From Chloroflexota bacterium (lineage in GTDB: Bacteria > Chloroflexota > Dehalococcoidia > DSTF01 > RBG-16-68-14), in NCBI GenBank assembly GCA_029262675.1, contig JAJCYW010000009.1, forward strand, positions 1 to 47,197: a stretch of DNA of 47,197 nt. The letters are read 5' to 3'. The notes beneath the pieces were generated by a model. The model was not told the DNA's origin. It ran no database searches and saw nothing but the letters and a program-made list of their open reading frames with translations. Positions 1 to 7,624 of this stretch are shown piece by piece (the first letter of the stretch is position 1; the number at the start of each line of letters is the position of its first letter). The position numbers and the translations under genes are program-made.

Positions 1-213
1 GCCGGAGCCGGCGTTGGGTGCGCCGCCGCAGCCGCCGTCGTCGGTGTTGCCCACCGAGTTGACGGTGACCTTCAGGACGGGGCCGGCGTCGGTCTGGTGC
101 GCCGTGTAGACGCTAAGCGCGCCTACTGTAATTGCCGCGACCACGGCTACCAGCAGCAGCCGGACGACCATCGCGCGGTTTCCAATGCTGATTCGACTTT
201 CCGACGTACTCAA
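1..213 (-). CDS. CSLREA-type exported protein, N-terminal fragment
   Basis: The first 71 codons of a minus-strand gene that runs off the window edge. The TTG start at 213-211 is chosen because GGAGG lies 6 nt upstream. An ATG at codon 15 is the alternative. The protein begins with a short polar stretch and a hydrophobic signal segment (VVRLLLVAVVAAITVGAL). It then has VLKVTVNSVGNTDDGGC followed by a Gly/Ala/Pro-rich run, which resembles the opening of the CSLREA domain seen at the N-terminus of large exported right-handed beta-helix proteins. The diagnostic CSLREA/CTLREA hexapeptide itself would lie beyond the window, so the family call is inferred. Export is well supported; the function is unknown. 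Confidence 0.55.
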   Translation of the reverse strand, partial: MSTSESRISIGNRAMVVRLLLVAVVAAITVGALSVYTAHQTDAGPVLKVTVNSVGNTDDGGCGGAPNAGSG

Positions 214-671
214 GACGGTCCTCCTTGTAATGTGGGCCTGTGTGCCTTTCCAATTTCCGGCGGACGCAAGCCCATATACGCGAACGCCTGGTGCGACCAT
301 CCTGGCCGCATCGACTACTCATTCTGGACGGCTCTGGTACTAGGGTCAAGGTTGGCGGGTCGTTTCTCGCACAGTTCTCGCGCCGGCCGAATGTGGCGGG
401 TAAGGGTTGGTGAAATCGTTATGTTGCCGGACTCCTGTCTGGCGCGCGGACGTTTCGACGTTCTGTAGAGTCGGGCTGGACTCAGCAGACACTTGTGAAA
501 GAAACTTCACCGCTAAGCTCCCCTAGGCGTTTGCCCGTCGTCGTGCAGGGCGTTTCCCTGATTTCTTGCCTTGGGCCTCGCGGCCTTGGCTTCACGAGCA
601 AACAACATTGAGCGGGGCCTGGTAGGGCTGGTACGCTGCGGCGCGACAAGAGCGCTCTACAGAGAACCAGC
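214..671. other. Intergenic region with nothing recognisable
   Basis: About 460 bases between the divergent CSLREA-type gene and the GAP-family gene. It must hold the promoters of both. I find no convincing -35/-10 pair, conserved RNA or reading frame with a ribosome-binding site. Short open frames here have unnatural composition. Confidence 0.5.
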
Positions 672-734
672 AGACGGAGCTGAGACAGTGAGCACGACTT
701 CGTCGAAGCGAACGAAGAGTGAGCAGCTCCGTCT
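672..734 (+). promoter_or_regulatory. Nested hairpin in the leader of the GAP-family gene
   Basis: Perfect 11-bp inverted repeat (AGACGGAGCTG at 672-682, its reverse complement at 724-734). It encloses a smaller palindrome CTTCGTCGAAG at 698-708. It ends 19 bases before the start codon and just upstream of the GAGGTGAGGT ribosome-binding site. It could fold as a leader RNA or act as an operator. It matches no riboswitch class that I recognise. Confidence 0.4.
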
Positions 735-753
735 CGTCCGCTGAGGTGAGGTA

Positions 754-1431
754 ATGGGGTCGGCGTTTGGCGAAGTCTTACCTCTTGGTTTCGGCGTCGC
801 TGTCAGCCCGTTCCCCATCATCGCGGTCATTCTGATGCTCCTAACCCGGCGGGCAAAGAGCAATGCGCCGGCGTTTCTAGCCGGGTGGATTATGGGCCTC
901 ACTGTGGTCGGGGTAGTCGTGCTGGCAATATCAAACCGCGTGGATCTGGCGGCGGATGACGAATCATTGCCTGGAGAGTCGGCACTGAGGGCCGTGGCCG
1001 GGGTGGCGCTGCTTCTCCTTGCCTGGTGGCAGTGGCGGACCCGCCCGAAGGAAGGCGGAGAAACGGAGATGCCGCCCTGGATGCAGCGGCTGGAGTCGGC
1101 GAACCCGGGGATGGCGCTCGGGCTCGGCGCGCTCTTGTCTGGAGTGAACCCGAAGGACACCACGCTCACCGTACTTGCCGCGGCAGCGATCGCGCGCGCC
1201 GGGCTGAGCGCCGCCGAATCGGCGGTCACGCTTGCCATGTTTATCGCTATCGCCACTGTCAGCGTCGTCGCGCCCATCACGGTCTACTTCGCGCTCGGCG
1301 AACGTGCCGAAGAGACCCTTAGCGGTTGGAAAGTGTGGCTGACAGAGCACAACGCTACGGTGATGACGATACTATTCTTCGTCTTCGGCGTTGCGCTAGC
1401 GGTCCAAGGTGTCTTGGGACTCACGAGCTGA
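754..1431 (+). CDS. GAP-family (Sap-like) integral membrane protein
   Basis: 225 residues, mostly hydrophobic, with about six membrane spans. It has the two-half organisation and conserved Pro/Gly-rich openings (AVSPFPIIAVILMLLT near residue 15; LLSGVNPKDTTL near residue 130) typical of the GAP family. That family is a LysE-related group named after mycobacterial proteins implicated in glycolipid addressing. The substrate cannot be read from the sequence; lipid or small-molecule export is the family-level expectation. The start is well set by GAGGTGAGGT 3 to 12 nt upstream. A fatty-acid desaturase follows 113 nt downstream on the same strand, so a link to membrane lipid handling is possible but unproven. 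Confidence 0.7.
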   Translation: MGSAFGEVLPLGFGVAVSPFPIIAVILMLLTRRAKSNAPAFLAGWIMGLTVVGVVVLAISNRVDLAADDESLPGESALRAVAGVALLLLAWWQWRTRPKEGGETEMPPWMQRLESANPGMALGLGALLSGVNPKDTTLTVLAAAAIARAGLSAAESAVTLAMFIAIATVSVVAPITVYFALGERAEETLSGWKVWLTEHNATVMTILFFVFGVALAVQGVLGLTS

Positions 1432-1544
1432 GTTACCATGACGGACGAAAGAGAAAGCACTCGCATGACGGCTGATGTCCAGTCGACAGATTGCACAAAC
1501 GTGCGGAATACAGATCGCACCTGCGTGCGCCAGGGGGAACCACG

Positions 1545-2654
1545 ATGACGGAAGCGGCAGAGCGCACCGGGCAGGGCCTGCGTCTCGAGACGCAGGCGAG
1601 CGACGCGCCGGCGCTGGCCGTCGCGCGACGGCCGGCGAACGGTCAAGAGAATGCGTACGCCGAGTTGAAGCGTCGAGTGAAGGCGAGCGGCCTGCTGGAG
1701 AAGCAGCCGCGATTCTACGTCCTCAACACGCTTTTCGTATTGAGCATGTTGGCGGTCAGTCTGGCGGTCATCGTCTTGATCGATGCGCTTTGGCTCCAGC
1801 TTCTGAATGCCGCCTTCCTGGCTTTTGTCTTCACTCAGATCTCTTTCCTGGGCCACGATGCCTCGCATCGCCAGATCTTCGGCTCCTCCCGCAACAATAA
1901 CTTCATCGGCACCATCTACTGGAACGTGCTGCTGGGGATGAGCAACCGATGGTTCATGTTTCGGCACAACCGTCACCACGCCAGTCCCAACGAGATCGAC
2001 AACGACCCGGACGCCGACATGATCATCCTCTCGTTCTCGGAGGTGCAGGCGCGGCAAAGGGAGGGCGTCCTCGGGTGGCTGGTGAAGTACCAGGCGTTTC
2101 TCCTCCCGCTTCTGACGCTGGAGATGATCGTGCTGCAGTACGCGTCGTTTCGATACTTGCGCTACGCGCGGGGCAAGTACCCCTGGTTCGATCCGCCGCT
2201 CATCGCGCTGCACTACGTCCTCTACGGTGGGCTGGCGTATGTCTTCCTCGGCCTCTGGCCGGCGCTGGCCTTCATCGCCGTGCATCAGCTTGCCTTCGGC
2301 ATCTATTTCGCCTCGGTGATCGCCTCGAACCACAAGGGGATGCCACTGCTGGACGGCGAGAACGACCTCGACTTCCTCCACCAGCAGATCCTCACGTCCC
2401 GCAACGTCCGGTCGTCGCCGCTGATCGACTTCTGGTACGGCGGGCTCAACTTCCAGATCGAGCATCATCTCTTCCCGAGCATGCCACGGAACAAGCTGCG
2501 AGACGCACAGGTGATTGTGAAACAGTTCTGTGGTGAGCACGGCATCCCGTACTACGAGACCGGGCTCTTCCAGTCCTACCGTGACGTTGTGGAATCGCTA
2601 CGGGAGATAACCGCAATCGCCGGCGGGGTCGCGCCGAACGAGCAGCAGGCGTAG
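1545..2654 (+). CDS. Membrane fatty-acid desaturase
   Basis: 369 residues from the ATG at 1545, chosen because AGGGGG lies 8 nt upstream; an in-frame ATG at 1491 has no such site. The three histidine boxes of acyl-lipid desaturases are intact: HDASH at 104-108, HNRHH at 141-145 and QIEHHLFP around 304-311. These bind the di-iron centre that uses O2 and an electron donor to introduce a double bond. Hydrophobic pairs lie around residues 55-100 and 180-260. There is no fused cytochrome b5 domain, so an external ferredoxin or similar donor is needed. Regiospecificity (delta-9, -12 or other) is not readable. O2-dependent chemistry suggests that the host meets oxygen. Confidence 0.9.
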   Translation: MTEAAERTGQGLRLETQASDAPALAVARRPANGQENAYAELKRRVKASGLLEKQPRFYVLNTLFVLSMLAVSLAVIVLIDALWLQLLNAAFLAFVFTQISFLGHDASHRQIFGSSRNNNFIGTIYWNVLLGMSNRWFMFRHNRHHASPNEIDNDPDADMIILSFSEVQARQREGVLGWLVKYQAFLLPLLTLEMIVLQYASFRYLRYARGKYPWFDPPLIALHYVLYGGLAYVFLGLWPALAFIAVHQLAFGIYFASVIASNHKGMPLLDGENDLDFLHQQILTSRNVRSSPLIDFWYGGLNFQIEHHLFPSMPRNKLRDAQVIVKQFCGEHGIPYYETGLFQSYRDVVESLREITAIAGGVAPNEQQA

Positions 2655-2753
2655 CGACAACCGCAACGGGTGGCGAGCTACATGTGGCGATAGCCGGGAG
2701 TGCAGCAAACTTTACCAGTTGCAGCTTTGTCGATTCGGGCGTACGATCGACTT

Positions 2754-4064
2754 ATGTATCGGCGGTTAAGTTTCGGTAAAGTTGCGGCAAAGGGCGGAAG
2801 CCTGACACGCTTCAGCCCTGTCTTTGTCGGTGGCGTCGCGCTTGCGGTGGCCGGCATCACGTGGGCACTGCTCCTGCTGCACGTCGCCGACTACTGGGAC
2901 GGCGCCAGCGACGAGCTCCGCGAGGACTTCGTCGCGTACTACGCCGCTGCATCGCTGATCGAACGCGGAATCCCCGACGCGATCTACGACCCGGACATCG
3001 TCGCGGACGTCGAGGAGTCGATTCTCGGCCGGCCTGCCGGACGCTCGAATGGCCTCGTCTTCCTCAACCCACCCTTCATTGCGGGAGCGCTGCAGCCGCT
3101 CGTTAGACTGCCGTACGGCCAGGCGCAGGCTGTGTGGTTCGCGATCACGGCGGCGGTTGTCGCTGCGTCGATTGCGTTGCTCTGGCCGGAGCTGCGCAGG
3201 CTGCCGCGACCGTGGGGTGTCATCTTCGCGATCGGCGCCCTCGCGTCGCTCCCCGTATTCTGGTCGCTGCTGTACGCGCAGCTAACACCTTTCGTGCTGC
3301 TCTCGTGGGTCGGCTTCTACCGCCTGTACGCGAGCAAGCACGAAGGGCCGGCCGGCTTTGTGTTGGCTCTTTCGCTGGTCAAGGCGCATCTCGTCATCGC
3401 GCCGCTGCTGTTCCTCTTGGTGAAGGGGCGCTGGCGAGCGATTGCGGGCTTCACGGCCGGCGCGGCGCTCTTCGTCGGAGGGTCGGTGGCATTCGTCGGC
3501 TGGGAGACGGCATTCCGGGACTACCCGGCCCTCCTCATCAGGAGCCTCTCCTGGCAGAGTGAATTCGGTGTCAACCGCGTCCACATGCTGAGCTGGAGTT
3601 CGATGCTCCTCACACTCTTCCCGACGATGGGCCTAATGACGAAGCTTGGGATCTCGCTCCTTCTCTCAGCGGCAACGTTTCTGGCTGCCGGCCTTGTTTG
3701 GAGATCGCGGGAGCGTCTCGACGACGGCGTCCTGCCGGTGACGGCGCTCGCCGTGGCTACAGTGGTCGGGGCGCCACACGTCCATCTGCAGGACATGCAG
3801 ATATTCCTGTTGCCGGCGGCCCTGTTCGTCGCCTGCCGCCGCGACGTGGTTGGCCTCCTCGGCGCTGTGCTGTTGCTGTTCGCGATTCCTGCGTCCTCGT
3901 TCGGGCCGAACGTCGCGCCGCTGCTGCTGGGAGCGCTGTTGCTCTTGCTTGTCGTCGCGGCACGGCGTGGTAGGCACGGCGGCTGGCGTACTAGGCTGCA
4001 GGACGGCCCTCACCCCTTGATCCCCTCTCCCCCAGGGAGAGGGGTGGCCGATAGGTCGGGGTGA
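2754..4064 (+). CDS. GT87 (DUF2029) polyprenyl-phosphate mannosyltransferase-like protein
   Basis: About 436 residues from the ATG at 2754; a GTG at 2700 is an alternative start with a weak GGGAG-like site. Around ten membrane spans follow an early Asp-rich loop (DELREDFVAYYAAASLI, residue ~50) and FLNPPF (~105). This is the layout of GT87 glycosyltransferases, GT-C enzymes that transfer mannose or arabinose from polyprenyl-phosphate donors to envelope glycans outside the membrane. The last ~17 codons lie inside a dispersed palindromic repeat (HPLIPSPPGRGVADRSG), so the native C-terminus has been replaced or extended by repeat insertion. Acceptor unknown. Confidence 0.8.
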   Translation: MYRRLSFGKVAAKGGSLTRFSPVFVGGVALAVAGITWALLLLHVADYWDGASDELREDFVAYYAAASLIERGIPDAIYDPDIVADVEESILGRPAGRSNGLVFLNPPFIAGALQPLVRLPYGQAQAVWFAITAAVVAASIALLWPELRRLPRPWGVIFAIGALASLPVFWSLLYAQLTPFVLLSWVGFYRLYASKHEGPAGFVLALSLVKAHLVIAPLLFLLVKGRWRAIAGFTAGAALFVGGSVAFVGWETAFRDYPALLIRSLSWQSEFGVNRVHMLSWSSMLLTLFPTMGLMTKLGISLLLSAATFLAAGLVWRSRERLDDGVLPVTALAVATVVGAPHVHLQDMQIFLLPAALFVACRRDVVGLLGAVLLLFAIPASSFGPNVAPLLLGALLLLLVVAARRGRHGGWRTRLQDGPHPLIPSPPGRGVADRSG

Positions 4065-4066
4065 GG
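4007..4066. repeat. Nested palindromic repeat element
   Basis: Outer arms CCCTCACCCC (4007-4016) and GGGGTGAGG (4058-4066) enclose inner arms CCCCTCTCCC (4022-4031) and GGGAGAGGGG (4035-4044). Repeats of this form are dispersed in many bacterial genomes. In translation they give the familiar PSPPGRG peptide. The stop codon of the GT87 gene (4062-4064) is supplied by the right arm. Confidence 0.8.
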
Positions 4067-4100
4067 ACTGTAGGCGCGGTTGCCCGTTGTAGGCAGGGCC

Positions 4101-4200
4101 GTGGCACGCGAGGCGGCGGGAACGGGCTAGGGACTAGGTCATCGTCCGTTCTCCGCGCCAGAGGTAGCTGATGGCCGGCTGGCCGCTGGGCGCTGCCGCA
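4101..4200. repeat. Direct repeat copy A upstream of the PHP metallohydrolase gene
   Basis: 100 bases matching 7492-7591 at about 89 positions by eye, without gaps. The core GGGCTAGGGACTAGGTC is identical in both. Copy B covers the last codons of the metallohydrolase gene. Copy A, read in the same frame, encodes a matching tail (HARRRERARD then stop, against YARRRVRARD then stop). Copy A may therefore be the remnant of a duplicated 3' gene end. Confidence 0.75.
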
Positions 4201-4247
4201 GCGCCGGAGGCCACGTGCATACCCCGCTACGAGAAGGGTCCAGCGGC

Positions 4248-4275
4248 TTGACAATTCTTGGCCCCGCTGTACAAT
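4248..4275 (+). promoter_or_regulatory. Sigma-70-type promoter of the PHP metallohydrolase gene
   Basis: TTGACA at 4248-4253 and TACAAT at 4270-4275, 16 bp apart: a perfect -35 and a one-mismatch -10. It lies about 89 bases before the ATG at 4364, implying a leader of roughly 80 nt. No conserved structure was recognised in the leader. Confidence 0.75.
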
Positions 4276-4363
4276 TGCGGTGACTGGTGGCCCTCTCGGG
4301 CTAAGCATCTCGCCAAGCGTTCCCCCCGCTAGTAACTTGGCGTCCCAAGAAGGGGGAGTTGAC

Positions 4364-7300
4364 ATGTCTGCGCTTCTACGTGCGTTGGCCCTGGGGGGAC
4401 GGCGTCGTCTCGTTCTGGGCGTTCTGGCGCTGCTGGCCGTAACAGCCGCTCTTTCGATGCCCAACATGGGCCCCGCTTCGGCAGGCCCTGGGCCAAACGC
4501 GGTCGCAAAGGTCATTACCAACTCCCAGGACCTGATCGAAGGGCCCATGAGCCGCGGCAGGCTGGGCGACTACCTGCTCGCCAACAGCGAAATCCAGGTC
4601 GTCATCCAGAAGCCCGAGCGCAGCCTCATGGTCGTCGGCACGTTCGGCGGGCAGATACTTGACGCCGACCTCGTTCGCCAGGCCGGCGACCCGGAGCGCG
4701 ACGCCTTCGAGGAGTGGGCGCTCGGCATCAACCTGGAGAACACCGCCCACTACACCGCCGTCACGGTGATCAACGATGGCTCCAACGGCCAGCCTGCCGT
4801 GATTCGGGCCACCGGCGTCGACGACCTGCTCGATATCATCAACCCCAGCTCTCAGGTAGCGGAGTTCGGATTTCCCTTGCCGGCCGCCTTCGACGACACA
4901 GACCTGCCGGTGGAGTTCACTACGGACTACATCCTGGCCCCGAACGATCGCTTTGTCCGAGTGGAGAGCACCGTTCGCAATATCGACCCCGTGAACCCGG
5001 TCGAAACGTTCATCACGGAGTTCCTCAGCGGGTCCGGCCTGACCGAGCCGTTCCACCCCGGCTACGGCTTTGGCGAACCTCTGCTGACGGCGGACTGCGC
5101 CTTGTGCGACTTCGTAGCGTGGAGCGGCAAGGGCGAGGCCACCGGCGTCTCCTACGGCTACATCCCCAACATCCCCGGCAGCACCAGCTTCAACACCGAT
5201 GGCGTCACGATCCCTCTCCTGGGCGAGAGCATCGCACTCGCGCTGATCGGCGTCGCCTCGTCCAACTATACGATCGCGCCCAACGGCGGCGAGGTCACCG
5301 TGACCCGCTACTTCGCTGTGGGAGAGGACGTTGGGTCTATCGTGGATATTCGCAACCAGATCCTCGGCCTCAGCACCGGCACGATACAGGGAACCGTCAC
5401 TCGTGGCGGCCTGCCGGTAGAAGGCGCCGACGTCACCGTGCTCGGCGATCCGCTCGACGGCCCGGGCACCGATAAGAACGTCGTCTCCCACTACCTCACC
5501 GATGCCAGCGGCCAGTACGCCGGCACACTGCCGCCGAACAGCTACACGATTCAATCCCACGTAGAAGGGCACCTCGCCGCGACGCCGGATCCGGCTGCCG
5601 TTGCCGTGACTGTGGGTAACACGACGGTACAGGACTTCACCATCCCGGTCAGCGGCCGCGTGCGCGTCACGGTGACCGATGAGACCAGCTCGGCCATCGC
5701 TGCCAAGGCCTCTCTCGTTGGCTTCGATCCCTACGCTGATCCGGGCAACTACCAGAACTTCCTCGGCATCACCGAGAACCGGACAGCGCTCTTCGGCGAC
5801 ATCTTCGACGACGCCCCGCCTTACGGCCTATCACAGGTCGTGTTCGTCGATCAGACTGGAGATTCCAGCGAGTTCTTCATCGAGCCCGGCGACTACTACG
5901 CCGTTGTCTCCCACGGCACCGAGTACTCCATTTTCGAGCAGGCCATCACCGTCACGGCAGGCAACCTCACCACCGTCAACGCGCAGATCGCCCGCGTGAT
6001 CGACACGACCGGATTCGTCTCGGGCGACTTCCACGTCCACTCCCTCGCCAGCCCAGACGGCGAGGTGACGGACGAGGAGCGAGTGATCTCGATGCTCGCC
6101 GAAGGCGTCGATATCTTCATGTCGACAGACCACCAGTTCCAGACCGATTACGCTCCGGTCGTCGCCTCGCTTGGAGTAGGCAGCCTGATCTCAACCGGCG
6201 TGAGCGCGGAGATCACAAGTCCAGACTACGGCCACTTCATCGGCTGGCCACGGACGATCGACCCAGCGCAGACGAACGGCGGCGTGCTCGATTTCGCGCA
6301 GGCCGCTCCCGCTGGCATGGACTTCCCGATCTACGGCCACTTCATGATGACACCGGGTGAGATCTTTTCGGGCCTCACGGCGGACGCCGGCACCGACACG
6401 GTCCAGATCAACCACATGGATACGTTCTTCGGCCCGGGCGGCTTGTCCATCGATACCGGACTCGTGCCACCACAGCACTTCGCGGACGGCGCCTCCAAGC
6501 GCCTTGACCCGGCGATCGCCAACCTCTTTGACGATGGCTTTACGGCGCTTGAGGTTTGGCAAGGAACCAGCCGCAACAACATTTTGTCGCGCTTCATCGA
6601 CCGTAACCTGGGTGATTGGTTCAACATGATCAACCAGGGCATCCTGCGCACAGGTTATGCGGTGTCCGACACGCACCGGGCGATCGCCAACCAATCCGGC
6701 TTCCCCCGCACATACCTCGCTTCGCCGACGGACGACGCGGGCGCGCTGGCCGCGATCTCCGAGACGCTGTCTACCAACGTCAATGCCGGCCGCGCCGTCG
6801 GCTCAAACGGTCCGTTCATCCGTGTGACTACCGATGCCGCCTCCACCGGAGAGACGGGCGGCCTCGCCCTGAACCTGCCAATAACCATCTCGACGTCCGA
6901 TGGCAGCGCCACCGTCACCGTCGACATCCAAAGTCCGCTCTGGGCTCAATTCGACACCGTGGAGTACTACATCAACAACGTGCCAGCCGCTGATGACTTC
7001 GATAGCGACCCAGCGACGCCGCCGTTCTACCGTGTAACGCCGGATATCGTGCAGACCGCAGGCGTCGATTTCACGGTCAACACCGTTACCGATTTCCCGC
7101 TCATCCCCGGTGCCGGGCATCTGCAGGCGACAACCTCGATCACGCTCAACGGCCTGACGGACGACAACTGGGTCGTCGTACTCGTGCGCGGCACCGACAA
7201 CGTCTCGGAGCCGATCTTTCCCATCGTCCCGAACAACCTCAATTCGACGACAAACCCAACCCTCGCCGACCTGATTGACGGCAACCTCGGCGAGTTGGGG

Positions 7301-7528
7301 GTACCAGCCGCCGCGTTCAGCAACCCACTGTTCATCAGCGGCCCGCCACCGCCGGTCGGCGGTGTTAGCCCCCAGGGCGGGTTGGCAGCGCTTCCGCTCG
7401 GTGAGGAGCAACACGCTGGGCAGATTGATTCGGACGTGCTCGCGGGGACCGTTGCGGCGGCGGTGTGCCTGCTCGCCGTGGGCGGCGCGGCGTGGTACGC
7501 GAGACGGCGGGTACGGGCTAGGGACTAG
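4364..7528 (+). CDS. Membrane-anchored CehA/McbA-family PHP metallohydrolase
   Basis: 1054 residues from the ATG at 4364, fixed by AGGGGGAG 5-12 nt upstream. An N-terminal signal peptide ends near residue 40 (ASAGPGP). Residues ~340-408 form a carboxypeptidase-regulatory-like beta domain (TIQGTVTRGGLPVEGADVTV). From ~545 a PHP-type domain carries the metal-binding motifs DFHVHS (~554) and STDHQF (~586) and a later SDTH segment (~766). Such proteins are annotated CehA/McbA-like after carbaryl hydrolases, but the natural substrate is usually unknown. The C-terminus has one membrane span (~1024-1045) and an Arg-rich tail, so the enzyme faces outward. The 3' end overlaps a 100-bp repeat also found upstream of the gene. 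Confidence 0.75.
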   Translation: MSALLRALALGGRRRLVLGVLALLAVTAALSMPNMGPASAGPGPNAVAKVITNSQDLIEGPMSRGRLGDYLLANSEIQVVIQKPERSLMVVGTFGGQILDADLVRQAGDPERDAFEEWALGINLENTAHYTAVTVINDGSNGQPAVIRATGVDDLLDIINPSSQVAEFGFPLPAAFDDTDLPVEFTTDYILAPNDRFVRVESTVRNIDPVNPVETFITEFLSGSGLTEPFHPGYGFGEPLLTADCALCDFVAWSGKGEATGVSYGYIPNIPGSTSFNTDGVTIPLLGESIALALIGVASSNYTIAPNGGEVTVTRYFAVGEDVGSIVDIRNQILGLSTGTIQGTVTRGGLPVEGADVTVLGDPLDGPGTDKNVVSHYLTDASGQYAGTLPPNSYTIQSHVEGHLAATPDPAAVAVTVGNTTVQDFTIPVSGRVRVTVTDETSSAIAAKASLVGFDPYADPGNYQNFLGITENRTALFGDIFDDAPPYGLSQVVFVDQTGDSSEFFIEPGDYYAVVSHGTEYSIFEQAITVTAGNLTTVNAQIARVIDTTGFVSGDFHVHSLASPDGEVTDEERVISMLAEGVDIFMSTDHQFQTDYAPVVASLGVGSLISTGVSAEITSPDYGHFIGWPRTIDPAQTNGGVLDFAQAAPAGMDFPIYGHFMMTPGEIFSGLTADAGTDTVQINHMDTFFGPGGLSIDTGLVPPQHFADGASKRLDPAIANLFDDGFTALEVWQGTSRNNILSRFIDRNLGDWFNMINQGILRTGYAVSDTHRAIANQSGFPRTYLASPTDDAGALAAISETLSTNVNAGRAVGSNGPFIRVTTDAASTGETGGLALNLPITISTSDGSATVTVDIQSPLWAQFDTVEYYINNVPAADDFDSDPATPPFYRVTPDIVQTAGVDFTVNTVTDFPLIPGAGHLQATTSITLNGLTDDNWVVVLVRGTDNVSEPIFPIVPNNLNSTTNPTLADLIDGNLGELGVPAAAFSNPLFISGPPPPVGGVSPQGGLAALPLGEEQHAGQIDSDVLAGTVAAAVCLLAVGGAAWYARRRVRARD

Positions 7529-7591
7529 GTCATCGTCCGTTCGCTGGACCAGAGGTAGCTGATGGCTGGCTGGCCGTTGGGCGCTGCCGAC
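7492..7591. repeat. Direct repeat copy B at the 3' end of the PHP metallohydrolase gene
   Basis: Partner of 4101-4200, same orientation. It starts inside the C-terminal codons of the metallohydrolase and runs about 60 bases past its stop. Together the copies bracket the gene, as a tandem-duplication scar or cassette boundary would. Confidence 0.75.
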
Positions 7592-7624
7592 GCGCTGTGT
7601 TAGCCTGCGCTCGGAGGTAGCGCG

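Noticed and set aside
1284..2540. Long minus-strand frame of 418 codons
   Set aside because: It is antisense to the desaturase, which has intact histidine boxes and a good ribosome-binding site. The antisense product is Arg/Val/Glu-rich with no recognisable motif.
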